NCBI GenBank assembly: GCA_017469785.1
Contig: JAFUFU010000017.1
Location: forward strand, 1-47,937
Direction: 5' to 3'
Length of the DNA: 47,937 nucleotides
DNA from: Treponema sp.
GTDB taxonomy: Bacteria > Spirochaetota > Spirochaetia > Treponematales > Treponemataceae
The notes beneath the pieces were generated by a model. That model made no database searches. It worked only from the letters and a program-made list of their open reading frames with translations, and had not been told where the DNA came from. Below are positions 13,951 to 22,733 of this stretch, piece by piece; position 1 is the stretch's first letter; each line of letters opens with the position of its first letter. The position numbers and the translations under genes were made by a program.

Positions 13951-15063
13951 ATGAAATTTACTTTTGACAGAAACGCAATGATTAACGAAATTTCCATTGC
14001 GCAGGAGATTATTTCTACGAAGAACGCTTTGTCAGTTCTTTCAAACGTTCTTTTGATTGCGGAAGGAAATTCTTTGACTGTAAAAGCAACTGATATCAAA
14101 GTAAATTTCCAGACTAAAATTCCTGTTGACATTGAAGAGGAAGGCTCAACCACAGTTCTTTGCGATAAATTCATGGGAATCCTTTCGGCCCTTCCAGAAG
14201 GTGAAATCGAATTCTACCTGCAGGATAAAGACAATCTTATTTCTGCTGTAATTCGCCACACAAGCAAAAAAATCAAATATCAGCTTAACTGCACTTCTCA
14301 GGATAAATTCCCGGAAATCGCCGTTGCAGAAAAAGTCTCTTTCTTTGAGGTTCCGGCAAAAGAACTTAAGGCTATGATTTCGCAGACGAGTTTTGCGGTC
14401 AGTGATGATGAGACGCGCTATTTTATGAACGGCGTTTATTTTGAGAAAAAAGAAGACAAGCTGGTTCTCGTTGCTACGGACGGACGACGACTTGCTTATG
14501 CAGAAAAGTCTGTGCTTGCTGGTGTTGCTGACTTCCCGGCTGCAATCGTTCACCCGAAGATTCTCAATATTGTTGCAAAACATGCTTCTGATGAAGGACA
14601 GATTTCAGTTGCAATCGTCGATAAAATGATTTTCTTCAATTTTGCAAACTATGAATTCTCTGCTACTTTGATTGACGGTCAGTATCCTAATTATCAGCGG
14701 GTTATTCCTGAAAATCAGGCACATTCATTCAAAGTCTTGAAGTCAGAGTTTGTGGATGCCCTTAAACGAATCTCAATCATGATTGATAAAACTGGCCGAA
14801 TTATTCTTAACCTCGCTCCCGGAGTTCTTACAATCACTTCAAAATCAACAGAATTTGGTGACGCAAAAGAAGAGATTCCATGTCAGTACGCAGGTGAGGA
14901 AGTTTCAATCTCAATGAATTATAAGCACATCGACAGCCCTCTCAAAATTATGAACAGCGAATATATTACATTTGAGTTCACTGAGGTTATGAGGGCAGTC
15001 ACTCTCCGACCAGAGCCGGCAGAAGATTACTTCCACATTCTCATGCCGATGTCAGCAGAGTAA
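13951..15063 (+). CDS. dnaN: DNA polymerase III beta subunit (sliding clamp)
   Basis: A 370-residue clamp of normal length with three repeated clamp folds; MKFTFDRNAMINEISIAQEI opens the first, and the end AVTLRPEPAEDYFHILMPM is typical, with the C-terminal partner-binding pocket (MP at the end). It holds polymerase on DNA and recruits other replication proteins. GGAG lies about 8 bases before the ATG at 13951; the in-frame ATG at 13930 is rejected because it lacks such a site. Its terminator is hairpin 1 of triple-hairpin copy B. Confidence 0.97.
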   Translation: MKFTFDRNAMINEISIAQEIISTKNALSVLSNVLLIAEGNSLTVKATDIKVNFQTKIPVDIEEEGSTTVLCDKFMGILSALPEGEIEFYLQDKDNLISAVIRHTSKKIKYQLNCTSQDKFPEIAVAEKVSFFEVPAKELKAMISQTSFAVSDDETRYFMNGVYFEKKEDKLVLVATDGRRLAYAEKSVLAGVADFPAAIVHPKILNIVAKHASDEGQISVAIVDKMIFFNFANYEFSATLIDGQYPNYQRVIPENQAHSFKVLKSEFVDALKRISIMIDKTGRIILNLAPGVLTITSKSTEFGDAKEEIPCQYAGEEVSISMNYKHIDSPLKIMNSEYITFEFTEVMRAVTLRPEPAEDYFHILMPMSAE

Positions 15064-15066
15064 TTT

Positions 15067-15180
15067 GAAAACAAAATACTTCCGTGTATTTTGTTTTCAT
15101 ACGAGAAAATTATGTTCACCTAAAGGCAAACAGAATTTTCTCTCTCTGATTTTACCCCACATCCATGTGGGGCATTTTTT
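15067..15180 (-). repeat. Triple-hairpin repeat element, copy B, acting as dnaN terminator
   Basis: Reading along dnaN: A/T-rich stem (15067-15098), the 40 nt hairpin (15103-15142), then CCCCACATCCATGTGGGG (15155-15172) followed by CATTTTTTT. The last hairpin is a classic Rho-independent terminator. Relative to copies A and C the element is inverted. Stem 1 has a compensated change (CCCTAC/GTAGGG to CCCCAC/GTGGGG). Confidence 0.85.
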
Positions 15181-15181
15181 T

Positions 15182-15210
15182 AAGACAATTCAATTTTTTT
15201 ATGCTACACT
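15182..15210 (+). promoter_or_regulatory. Promoter of recF
   Basis: -35 AAGACA (15182-15187), 17 bp, -10 TACACT (15205-15210). The expected start of RNA falls at or next to the ATG at 15217, so the mRNA should be leaderless. Confidence 0.5.
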
Positions 15211-15216
15211 AGTTTC

Positions 15217-16311
15217 ATGCCCCTTCTTTCCGTTTCTTATGTAAATTACAGGAATCTCGAAAATAAGACCATAGACCTTCTTTCAAAGGAGGTCTATTTT
15301 GTCGGAGAAAACGGTCAGGGAAAGAGCAATCTCCTTGAGTCCATTTATTTTTCTGCTTACGGAAATTCTTTTCGCACTCGGTCGGATGCCGAAATCGTGC
15401 GTGAGGGAGAGAAATCTTTCAGCGTAAAGACTTTGTATCGCGAGGAAAACGGAAACACGGCAAGTCTTTTCTTTACTTACGAGAACCAGAAAAAGCGAAT
15501 CGAAAAAAACGGCAAGACAATCAAAGACCGCAAGGAACTGATAAACACCATGCCCTGCGTGCTTTTCTGCCACGATGATTTGGATTATGCCACCGGCGAG
15601 CCTGAAAAAAAGCGGTTTTTCATTGACCAGTGCCTTTCCATGTACGATGTCCTTTACATTGACTTGAACCGCCGTTACAAAAAAATCCTCAAGAGCAGGA
15701 ATCTTTCCCTAAAAGAAAAAAAATACGATATGCTCGATATTTTTGACATGCAGCTTGCGGCCGACGGAATCGAAATCCAGAAAAAACGCAGCGACACGAT
15801 TTTTAAATTCAATCAGATTTTCGGGAAGCTCTACGAGCAGATTACGGGAATAGACGGCGTTTCAATCAAGTATGTTCCCAGCTGGAAAGTTGAGGAAAAT
15901 GAAATTCTTTCTAAAGAAAAGGCTATTTCGATTTTGCAGCAGAAGCGGGAGATGGACAAAGTAATCCAGACTACGATGAGCGGCCCACACCGGGACAGAA
16001 TCGTTTTCGTTCGCGGCGGAAAGAATTTCGTGCCAAATGCCTCCACAGGGCAAAGGCGTTTGCTTGCGATTTTGCTTAGGATTGCTCAGGCGATTTATTA
16101 CACAAATGTCACTGAGAAAAAACCTATTCTGCTTATGGACGATGTGATGCTGGAGCTTGACCCGGACAAAAGGCAGAGCGTTACTACCCTGCTCCCGGAA
16201 TACGATCAGCTTTTCTGCACATTTTTGCCGGGTGAGCCTTACGAGCGCTACAAAAAATCTACGACAAAAATTTACGAAATCGAAAAAGGGACTTGGAAAA
16301 TTCATGAATGA
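15217..16311 (+). CDS. recF: DNA replication and repair protein RecF
   Basis: A 364-residue SMC-like ATPase of normal size. Walker A GENGQGKSNLL is at about residue 30, the ABC-type signature STGQRR near 270, and Walker B LLMDDVMLELD near 305. RecF acts with RecO and RecR to load RecA at single-strand gaps. There is no ribosome site before the ATG; a promoter lies just upstream. Its last 8 bases overlap the start of the DciA gene, so the two are translationally coupled. Confidence 0.95.
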   Translation: MPLLSVSYVNYRNLENKTIDLLSKEVYFVGENGQGKSNLLESIYFSAYGNSFRTRSDAEIVREGEKSFSVKTLYREENGNTASLFFTYENQKKRIEKNGKTIKDRKELINTMPCVLFCHDDLDYATGEPEKKRFFIDQCLSMYDVLYIDLNRRYKKILKSRNLSLKEKKYDMLDIFDMQLAADGIEIQKKRSDTIFKFNQIFGKLYEQITGIDGVSIKYVPSWKVEENEILSKEKAISILQQKREMDKVIQTTMSGPHRDRIVFVRGGKNFVPNASTGQRRLLAILLRIAQAIYYTNVTEKKPILLMDDVMLELDPDKRQSVTTLLPEYDQLFCTFLPGEPYERYKKSTTKIYEIEKGTWKIHE

Positions 16312-16867
16312 CGAGAATTTAATCAGCGCACAAGAAATGATAATGACAGCGTTCACTAATATAGAACGTACGCAGATTGAGCAAAGCAACGCCCTTCTCA
16401 AGGCATGGAAATTCACTGTACAGTCAATAAAATCCAATGGAAAAAATGGGGAAAATCTTGGCATGAATCTGTATTCCCACTCCCGGATTATAGATTTGAA
16501 GAATGAAATACTTCTCATTGAATGTGACCACCCAGGATGGATTCAGACTTTCCGCTTGTATCAGAAGTATATTCTCACAGGATTGAAAAGAGGGTCAGAA
16601 ATGAAAATTTCTTCTCTTGCTTTCAGACTCCGCGGAACGAACATGGAATTGCATTCAGAAATATCAGAAGAAAGAGAGCGGAGAAATTTGGAAAAAAGAA
16701 TCGAAAAAGAAGAGGAAATGATTCGCAAATTTGATGAGGGCAGGAAAAATTCAGATGGTTTATCTCATCAGGAAGAATCAAATTCTCATGAAAAAAAGGA
16801 AATTCCTGAAAATTTGCAGAGAATTCTTGATAGATTAAAGAATGATATATTGACCGACAATAAATAA
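16304..16867 (+). CDS. dciA: DciA-type protein (DUF721), predicted helicase loader
   Basis: A 187-residue protein with a DUF721/DciA-like N-terminal domain (about 15-120): the W at LLKAWKFTV, a polar loop, and the conserved ILLIECDHPGWIQTFRLYQK strand-helix part. The remainder is charged and probably disordered (EERERRNLEKRIEKEEE). In bacteria without DnaC/DnaI, DciA loads the replicative helicase. The ATG at 16304 overlaps the recF stop, which fits the usual recF-dciA order near origins. An upstream in-frame start at 16157 lies within recF and is rejected. Confidence 0.85.
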   Translation: MNDENLISAQEMIMTAFTNIERTQIEQSNALLKAWKFTVQSIKSNGKNGENLGMNLYSHSRIIDLKNEILLIECDHPGWIQTFRLYQKYILTGLKRGSEMKISSLAFRLRGTNMELHSEISEERERRNLEKRIEKEEEMIRKFDEGRKNSDGLSHQEESNSHEKKEIPENLQRILDRLKNDILTDNK

Positions 16868-16945
16868 ATTTGTTAGACTTATTGCCACTACCAAAAAATT
16901 CTTTTAAGGAAGAAGAATTTTATTGCTCAATTTTATCAAAATTAA

Positions 16946-16984
16946 GGACTAGACCTCGAATTCGGGGTGACAATCAAAAAGTCC
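16946..16984 (+). promoter_or_regulatory. Folded leader before rpmH
   Basis: GGACT (16946-16950) pairs with AGTCC (16980-16984) around an inner hairpin CCTCG-AATT-CGGGG. It precedes the rpmH ribosome site by about 9 bases. A role in control of the L34 operon is possible but unproven. Confidence 0.4.
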
Positions 16985-17007
16985 CCACAAAATAAGGAGA
17001 ATGTTCT

Positions 17008-17163
17008 ATGAAACGAACATACCAGCCATCAAAAGTAAAAAGAAACAGAAAATTTGGATTCCGCGCTCGCATGGCAACTCGCGGTGGTCGCTTGGTTCTC
17101 GCACGACGACGCGCTAAGGGCCGAAAAAAGCTGTCAGTTTGTGATGAGCACAAGAAGTACTAA
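17008..17163 (+). CDS. rpmH: Ribosomal protein L34
   Basis: A 51-residue, very basic protein with the L34 start [19 protein letters not shown] and the [19 protein letters not shown] core. It is part of the large ribosomal subunit. Slightly longer than the usual 44-46 residues because of the tail [17 protein letters not shown] lies 10 bases before the ATG. It heads the rpmH-rnpA-yidD-yidC-khpB block, the common order next to bacterial origins. The gene is too short for most automatic calls. Confidence 0.97.
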   Translation: MKRTYQPSKVKRNRKFGFRARMATRGGRLVLARRRAKGRKKLSVCDEHKKY

Positions 17164-17240
17164 GGCTGTCGTTATCGGAGCAAACCCGATAATCTATTAA
17201 AAGGTTGCCGTGCGGCGACGACATTTTTGGAGCAGATTTT

Positions 17241-17594
17241 ATGAAAACAGCAGGTTTTAGTCGTGAAGAACACATTAAAAGTCCTGTTGATTTTAAAAAT
17301 CTGTTCAAAAACGGGAAAAGGGCAAGCGTTGCGGGTGCAAAGTTATTCTATCTTCCCAATGAGCTTGGATTCAACAGAATCGGTTTTCCCCTTCCCCGTG
17401 GTTTTGGCAATGCAGTAGAGCGGAATCGTGCAAAACGATTCAGTCGCGAAACCTATCGTAATTACAAAGCACACCTGAACACCGGATATGATATGCTTTT
17501 TTTGGTATATCCTCCTTCCGAGAAAGACTCGTTCAGCACGCGGTGTGTTCAATTTCGTACATTGTGTGAAAAAGCTGGTATAGTCAAAAAATGA
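17241..17594 (+). CDS. rnpA: Ribonuclease P protein component
   Basis: A 117-residue basic protein with the RNase P signature [18 protein letters not shown] (about residues 55-72). It helps the RNase P RNA remove 5' leaders from tRNA precursors. The start at 17241 is favoured by TTGGAG about 9 bases before it; an earlier in-frame start (17205) has no site. Two small hairpins (near 17169-17195 and 17203-17218) lie between rpmH and rnpA. It overlaps yidD by 4 bases. Confidence 0.96.
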   Translation: MKTAGFSREEHIKSPVDFKNLFKNGKRASVAGAKLFYLPNELGFNRIGFPLPRGFGNAVERNRAKRFSRETYRNYKAHLNTGYDMLFLVYPPSEKDSFSTRCVQFRTLCEKAGIVKK

Positions 17595-17812
17595 GAAAAA
17601 TAATTGTTTTCATTTTATGTCTGCCAATACGCTTTTACAGGAAGTTTATTTCTCCGCTTAAAGTTCCTTGTTGTCGGTTTTATCCGACTTGCTCGGCTTA
17701 TGCGCTCGAGTCATTTGAAAAACATGGTGCTTTGAAGGGTATATATCTTTCTTCAAGACGAATCCTGAAATGTAATCCCTTTCATAGTGGTGGTTACGAT
17801 CCGGTGCCGTGA
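17591..17812 (+). CDS. yidD: Membrane protein insertion efficiency factor YidD
   Basis: A 73-residue protein with the YidD pattern: amphipathic N-terminal helix, then [32 protein letters not shown] and the end [13 protein letters not shown]. YidD assists YidC-dependent insertion at the inner membrane. The ATG overlaps the rnpA stop (ATGA), and yidC follows after 18 bp, so the trio is one operon. Confidence 0.96.
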   Translation: MRKIIVFILCLPIRFYRKFISPLKVPCCRFYPTCSAYALESFEKHGALKGIYLSSRRILKCNPFHSGGYDPVP

Positions 17813-17830
17813 CAATTTAAGGATAAAAGA

Positions 17831-19669
17831 ATGGAAAAAAATACTGTTTGGGCAATTTCCCTTTCAACAGTTGTGCTGGTCGGTTTTTTTGCCGCGCAGA
17901 CTTTTTTGTTTCCGCCTCAGGTGCAGGAACAGAATCAGACAGAAAATCAAACTGAACAGAATTCAGCCGTTGTAGAGAACAACGCTGGAAGCGAAGAATC
18001 TTCAGTAAGTGAAAATTATTCGTCGGAGAATTTCATCGCAGTCTCTGGCAATTCATCTTCTGAGTCAGAAGATGAGCTCACAGAAGAAAAATTCACAATC
18101 ACTACAAACAAGGTTCAGGTCACTTTTACAAACCGTGGTGGTGACATTTTGAGCTATGAACTGATTGAAAAAGATGAGAGAGGAAATCTCAAAAACCGTG
18201 ATGCAGATACTGGAAAAGGCGTCGAGCTTATCGAAAATCTTTCAGAGAAGAACAGAGCTTTTTCACTTTCTCTTGGCGACGCAACTCATCCTATTGTAAA
18301 CGATATTTTCAATACAAGAATACTTGGTGATAACTCAATTGGGTTCTTCAAAAAATTCACTTCAAAAAACGCGGATGGAACTACAAGCGAATTCACACTC
18401 GTAAAAACCTACACTTTCAAGCCGAATGATTATACCTTCAAACTGGACGTTACTATTGACGGTGATGAAAATTTCAAGGGTCTTGATGTAGGAGGAGCTT
18501 CATACACTCTCCGAACTGCTCCTCAGATTGGTCCTAAATACAATCCAAAAGTTGACCGCTACGAATATCGTGAATTGATTTCTTTCAACGGTGAAAAGGC
18601 GAAAAAAACACGACTCGGTACAAAGCAGACAAAGAATTATGAGCGTGAGTGGGTATGGACATCAATGGCAGGAAAATATTTTGAGTTCATTGTCTATCCT
18701 GAAAATAAAAATTCAATGTCCAATACAGTCGTTTATAATTCTGAAATTGAGGTCGGTGATTCAGCAAATGCTCAGGTCAAAATGACTCGAAAAGCTTCCG
18801 ATAAAAATGAAACTACCGATAGTTATTATATCTATGCAGGTCCCCGCAACGAGTCTGAACTAAAAAAATATGTTTCAGAAGATAAAAATGAATGGGGCTT
18901 GAGCGGAGTTCACTTCAACGAGAGCTTGCAGACTTCGGGATTCTTGTACTGGCTTGAGGTTATCCTTAAATTCCTGCTTGAAACGATTTACAAGCTTGTG
19001 CATAACTGGGGTGTCTCAATCATTATCGTTACGATTATTTTGAAAATGGCTCTTTTCCCGATTACAAAGAAGAGTTTGGAAGGAACTCAGAAAATGCAGC
19101 AGTTCCAGCCTAAAATGCAGGCTCTCCAAGAGAAGTATAAGGGAGATCCTCAGAAATTGCAGATGGAAACGGCAAAAATGTACAAAGAGATTGGATATAA
19201 TCCTATGAGCGGATGTCTGCCTATGATTTTCCAGTTTGTTATTTTGTTCGCTATGTACAACCTGTTTAATAATTATTTTGAATTCCGTGGTGCTTCTTTC
19301 ATAAAGGGCTGGATTGACGACCTTTCTACAGGAGATCACATAGGCAAGACTTTTGAGCACGGGCTTCCATTCCTCGGTTGGAATCAGATTCGTATCCTGC
19401 CTGTGATTTATGTAATTTCTCAGCTTTTGTTCGGTAAAATCACTCAGAACGGAGGCACTGCTTCCAGCGCACAGAATTCCGGACAGATGAAGATGATGAT
19501 GTACGGTATGCCGATTATGTTCTTCTTCCTGTTTTACAATGCGCCGGCAGGATTGCTTTTGTATTGGACTGTAAGCAACATCTTCCAGCTTGGACAGCAG
19601 CTTGTAATCAATAAGATGATGAAGAATAAAAAGCCGGTTCTGGTAAAATCATCAAAAAACAAACGATAG
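17831..19669 (+). CDS. yidC: Membrane protein insertase YidC
   Basis: A 612-residue YidC/Oxa1 insertase. TM1 is at about 6-25, followed by a Ser/Glu/Asn-rich segment and a large periplasmic beta-domain (about 85-365). The conserved Oxa1 core lies in the last 240 residues (GVSIIIVTIILKMALFPITK, then PMSGCLPMIFQFVILFAMY). It inserts and folds inner-membrane proteins, with or without SecYEG. GGATAAAAG lies before the ATG. The conserved positive residue of the groove is in the core region (MALFPITKKS segment). Confidence 0.97.
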   Translation: MEKNTVWAISLSTVVLVGFFAAQTFLFPPQVQEQNQTENQTEQNSAVVENNAGSEESSVSENYSSENFIAVSGNSSSESEDELTEEKFTITTNKVQVTFTNRGGDILSYELIEKDERGNLKNRDADTGKGVELIENLSEKNRAFSLSLGDATHPIVNDIFNTRILGDNSIGFFKKFTSKNADGTTSEFTLVKTYTFKPNDYTFKLDVTIDGDENFKGLDVGGASYTLRTAPQIGPKYNPKVDRYEYRELISFNGEKAKKTRLGTKQTKNYEREWVWTSMAGKYFEFIVYPENKNSMSNTVVYNSEIEVGDSANAQVKMTRKASDKNETTDSYYIYAGPRNESELKKYVSEDKNEWGLSGVHFNESLQTSGFLYWLEVILKFLLETIYKLVHNWGVSIIIVTIILKMALFPITKKSLEGTQKMQQFQPKMQALQEKYKGDPQKLQMETAKMYKEIGYNPMSGCLPMIFQFVILFAMYNLFNNYFEFRGASFIKGWIDDLSTGDHIGKTFEHGLPFLGWNQIRILPVIYVISQLLFGKITQNGGTASSAQNSGQMKMMMYGMPIMFFFLFYNAPAGLLLYWTVSNIFQLGQQLVINKMMKNKKPVLVKSSKNKR

Positions 19670-19696
19670 TTAGTCAACTAATAGGAGATAAATAAA

Positions 19697-20401
19697 ATGA
19701 CTTACGAATTTGAAGGTAAGACAGAAAAAGACGCAATTGAAAAAGCTACAATTGAGCTTGGTCTTGAAAGCGACCAGTTTGATGTTGAAATCATCGAAAC
19801 TCAGAAAAAGACATTGTTCAAATCGGGCTATGTCAAAATCCGTGTTCACACCGATGAGGCAACTCCAGGCGTAAAATATGATGACGACTCTTCTTCACCT
19901 GTTGAGACTGCGAAGCGTGTTATGGGTAATCCAATTCCCCAGGACGAGTTCGAGCAGAAGCTTGTTCAGTTTGTTTCTGATGTAATTGCAAAAATGGGCT
20001 ATGAAGCCAGCGTTGAGATTGCATTCCGCGAGGAAAAGAAAATAGGGCTTAAGCTCTCTTCAGAAAGCTCGTCAATCCTTATCGGTCGTAAAGGAAAGAA
20101 CCTTGATGCATTGCAGCTTCTTGCAAATGTATATGCAGGCCATTTGGGTCGTGAAGATGTTCGCGTAATCCTTGATACAGAGAATTACCGCGTTCGCCGT
20201 GAGGAAAATCTTGTTCACCTCGCCTACACTACTGCTGACAAAGTCCGCACAAAACGCAGCTCAATTCTTCTTGAACCCATGAATCCTTTTGAGCGCCGCT
20301 TGATTCACACCACGCTCAATGACTTCACTGATATCGAGACAAAGAGCGAAGGTGAAGGCTTGTATAAACAGGTTCGTGTTATTTACAAAGGAAATTATTA
20401 A
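19697..20401 (+). CDS. khpB: KhpB/Jag RNA-binding protein
   Basis: A 234-residue protein with three domains: Jag-N (1-52, MTYEFEGKTEKDAIEKATIE), a type II KH domain (about 85-160, with ILIGRKGKNLDALQ) and an R3H domain (about 165-234, MNPFERRLIHTTLND). Jag/KhpB binds RNA and, with KhpA, influences cell-wall and division genes in other bacteria. AGGAGAT precedes the ATG. It is the last gene of the operon, and a strong terminator follows at 20441. Confidence 0.93.
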   Translation: MTYEFEGKTEKDAIEKATIELGLESDQFDVEIIETQKKTLFKSGYVKIRVHTDEATPGVKYDDDSSSPVETAKRVMGNPIPQDEFEQKLVQFVSDVIAKMGYEASVEIAFREEKKIGLKLSSESSSILIGRKGKNLDALQLLANVYAGHLGREDVRVILDTENYRVRREENLVHLAYTTADKVRTKRSSILLEPMNPFERRLIHTTLNDFTDIETKSEGEGLYKQVRVIYKGNY

Positions 20402-20440
20402 AGATTTTAAATAAAACCATAGTTACAATAAAATGCAGGA

Positions 20441-20474
20441 AAAGGCATCGGCTGTTAAGTCGATGCCTTTTTTT
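20441..20474 (+). terminator. Terminator of the rpmH-khpB operon
   Basis: AAAGGCATCG pairs with CGATGCCTTT and is followed by eight or more T. Confidence 0.9.
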
Positions 20475-20489
20475 TACAAGAGAAAATCC

Positions 20490-20519
20490 TTGACAAAATA
20501 ATACGGGGGGGGGTATACT
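20490..20519 (+). promoter_or_regulatory. Promoter with a nine-G tract in its spacer (probably phase variable)
   Basis: -35 TTGACA (20490-20495, perfect), spacer of 18 bp that ends in nine G (20505-20513), and -10 TATACT (20514-20519). Slipped-strand changes in the G-tract would alter the -35/-10 spacing. Similar poly-G promoters control surface proteins in Treponema pallidum. The first genes downstream are a lipoprotein and a barrel-like protein. Confidence 0.8.
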
Positions 20520-20581
20520 TTATAACTAAATTGAGTTTCAATTTCATGATAGTTTTTATATCTTTTTGTTAGGAGTTTTCT

Positions 20582-21112
20582 ATGAAAATCTTAAAACACG
20601 TTATTTTGGGAATTTCTTTTCTTGCATGTATTGTAATTTCTGGCTGTACAACAGTTACACGTACAACGAGTACAAATGCGATTAAATCTGAACAGTTTGT
20701 CTTGAATACTTTTCTTGACCGTGACGACTATTCTGTTATAGGAACCGCTACGGGTGTTTCAGAATTTGTGTATTGGGATTCAGACAAGCGCGAATATACA
20801 GGTGATTCTGGTAAGTACGGTTATATTTCCGAACCAGAAGAGCGTTTTGTGGGTCAAGCAGATAATGGAACAAGAATGTATGTTGGTGTAGGAAAAAAGA
20901 ATGTTGAGAATTCTGAAACAGGTGCCTTTTATTTAGCAAAACTCAATGCAAACTACATGATGATTGAAGAAGCCTATAAACTTGGTGGTGATTCAATTTT
21001 TGATCCGATTTACAGTGTTGAGACAATTTCGGAAGCAACTGGTTCAACTGTTAATAAGGTTCAGTACAAAGTAACGGTCAGAGCAAAGGTTATTCAGTTA
21101 AAAGTGAAATAA
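20582..21112 (+). CDS. Putative lipoprotein, likely phase variable
   Basis: A 176-residue lipoprotein: signal MKILKHVILGISFLACIV and lipobox ISGC near residue 22. The mature part contains a GADAI-like segment (YKLGGDSIFDPIYSVE) between a helix and strands, as in small periplasmic YbjQ-like or assembly proteins; no firm family is assigned. AGGAG lies before the ATG. It is expressed from the poly-G promoter and shares an operon with the barrel-like protein 15 bp downstream. If the promoter varies, both genes switch together. Confidence 0.8.
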   Translation: MKILKHVILGISFLACIVISGCTTVTRTTSTNAIKSEQFVLNTFLDRDDYSVIGTATGVSEFVYWDSDKREYTGDSGKYGYISEPEERFVGQADNGTRMYVGVGKKNVENSETGAFYLAKLNANYMMIEEAYKLGGDSIFDPIYSVETISEATGSTVNKVQYKVTVRAKVIQLKVK

Positions 21113-21127
21113 GCAAGGAGTATTTTT

Positions 21128-21757
21128 ATGAAAAAAACTTTTTTTTGCTTTTTTTTATTGATTTCATTGTTTTCACATTTATTTGCGCGGGGCTTTGAAA
21201 TTGATTATTTTTCTCCAAACGGCTTTACCCTGGGAACAAATCATGGGGAAGATGTTTTTAGCCTGGGTTATGGTTTATGGGTTGATACTCACGAATTTAA
21301 ATATAGAGAATCAGATAGATATGGGTATTCATCTGATACATCAAAATTTATTGGTCCTTATATACAGCTTGATTGGGCAATTCTTCCGTTTGATTTGAAT
21401 GTTGGAGGTCACAATATAAAATTTGGTGGAAATATTGGTCTTCAATATGGAATTTTATATACTTCTTCTGATTTAAAATCGCATGTAGAAATTTCTTATG
21501 CTCCGATGATAAGTTTGCAAGCTCGATACGAAGCTTTTGATGTAACTTTGGGTTGGAAAGGAACTCATTATATGATTGAAGAATTTGCTGAAGATTGGGA
21601 TGGAGATTCTCATAATTCTTTTCAACTTGGAATTCGCTATACAATTGGAAAACGTGGATGGCGGGTGAAATCTAAGAGTGATTCAAATTCTAATGAAATT
21701 ATTTCAGGTAGAACGAGAATTCTTAACGGTTCACGCTCACAAATTCGACGTTTCTAA
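21128..21757 (+). CDS. Exported barrel-like surface protein, likely phase variable
   Basis: A 209-residue protein with a hydrophobic signal (residues 3-19) ending SHLFA-RGF. The mature part has regular strand patterns with aromatic girdles (e.g. FSLGYGLWVD, IGPYIQLDW, FGGNIGLQYGILY, SLQARYEAFDVTLGW, SFQLGIRYTIG), consistent with a small outer-membrane barrel of 8-10 strands. The C-terminus is positively charged and Ser-rich and may lie outside the barrel. AAGGAG precedes the ATG. The gene is second in an operon with the poly-G promoter. Family assignment is an inference. Confidence 0.75.
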   Translation: MKKTFFCFFLLISLFSHLFARGFEIDYFSPNGFTLGTNHGEDVFSLGYGLWVDTHEFKYRESDRYGYSSDTSKFIGPYIQLDWAILPFDLNVGGHNIKFGGNIGLQYGILYTSSDLKSHVEISYAPMISLQARYEAFDVTLGWKGTHYMIEEFAEDWDGDSHNSFQLGIRYTIGKRGWRVKSKSDSNSNEIISGRTRILNGSRSQIRRF

Positions 21758-21772
21758 AATGAAAATCGAAAA

Positions 21773-21822
21773 GGTCGCTCCTTGTGAAATTTAAATGATT
21801 TCTGGAGCGGCCGATTTTTTTT
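21773..21822 (+). terminator. Terminator of the phase-variable operon
   Basis: GGTCGCTCC pairs with GGAGCGGCC, extended by ATCG/CGAT outside, followed by nine T. Confidence 0.88.
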
Positions 21823-21856
21823 TGTAACAAAATCTTCATAAAATCATTTTAAAAAT

Positions 21857-22657
21857 ATGAAGAAAATTATTTCTATTCTTACTATAGTTTCTCTATCTGT
21901 TTCTGCCTTATTTGCGGATGTTATTTCTCCTGAGTTGTTTGAAAAAGTAAAAGAAAAAGGAGAATTGCAGAATATTTTCTTGAATGATAATGAAGTAAAA
22001 CTATCGTTAGTTCCAGATACAGAACTATCAAAACTAGCCATTACCCATTGGAATAATTCGGATAAGCCACGTCTTACAACGGAAAAGCTTTTTTATCTAG
22101 ACAAAAAAACTATCGGTAGTAAGGAAAATTCTTCGGAAGAAAATATAAATTCTAGTAATCTTTCGATAGAAGATGTGTCAAAAGTAATTCGTAAAATTTC
22201 TACAATGAAAGGTACGGAATACTATTCAAACAGGCACAAAAAATGGGAGACACTGTATCATAATGCATATCTTGTAAAATCGCCTAAAGAAAAAACTCCT
22301 ATTCCTGATGACACGGAAGGCAGCGCGGACGGAAAAATCCTTTACTGTATGCAGGATGATAACTCTTTTGGAAAATGCTACTATGAGCTTTCCTACAGGC
22401 AGAAATCCGGAGAACTCAGCGTATGCTTCGATAATTTTGAGCCCCTGAAATTCGGTCCGATTACTGCTGCAAAGGCTCATAATGTTAAAATCAATCTTGT
22501 GGTTATTGATGGGGGCGAGCATTTTATGGTTTATCTGATTGTCCAGGCATATTATCCGAGAATTTCAATTCTGGAAGACAAAATGATAGATTCTTTCAAT
22601 GCGCGTGTGGATTCTATTTACAAGTGGTTCGTCAAGGAGATGGGGTCTGTAATCTGA
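21857..22657 (+). CDS. Exported protein of unknown function
   Basis: A 266-residue protein with signal peptide MKKIISILTIVSLSVSALFA. The mature part has a helical front, an acidic Asn/Ser-rich stretch (about 95-105) and a conserved-looking block MKGTEYYSNRHKKWETLYHNAY, followed by beta-rich segments. It resembles exported proteins seen mainly in Treponema, and I do not assign a function. There is no Shine-Dalgarno directly before the ATG. It lies alone between two terminators or promoter regions and is not in an obvious operon with the PPIase gene. Confidence 0.75.
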   Translation: MKKIISILTIVSLSVSALFADVISPELFEKVKEKGELQNIFLNDNEVKLSLVPDTELSKLAITHWNNSDKPRLTTEKLFYLDKKTIGSKENSSEENINSSNLSIEDVSKVIRKISTMKGTEYYSNRHKKWETLYHNAYLVKSPKEKTPIPDDTEGSADGKILYCMQDDNSFGKCYYELSYRQKSGELSVCFDNFEPLKFGPITAAKAHNVKINLVVIDGGEHFMVYLIVQAYYPRISILEDKMIDSFNARVDSIYKWFVKEMGSVI

Positions 22658-22733
22658 GAGATTCCCTTTCCTATAGAAGATTTTGATAAAAAAATATATA
22701 ATCGTTTCTTAGACAACATTTCAGGAGTCACAA

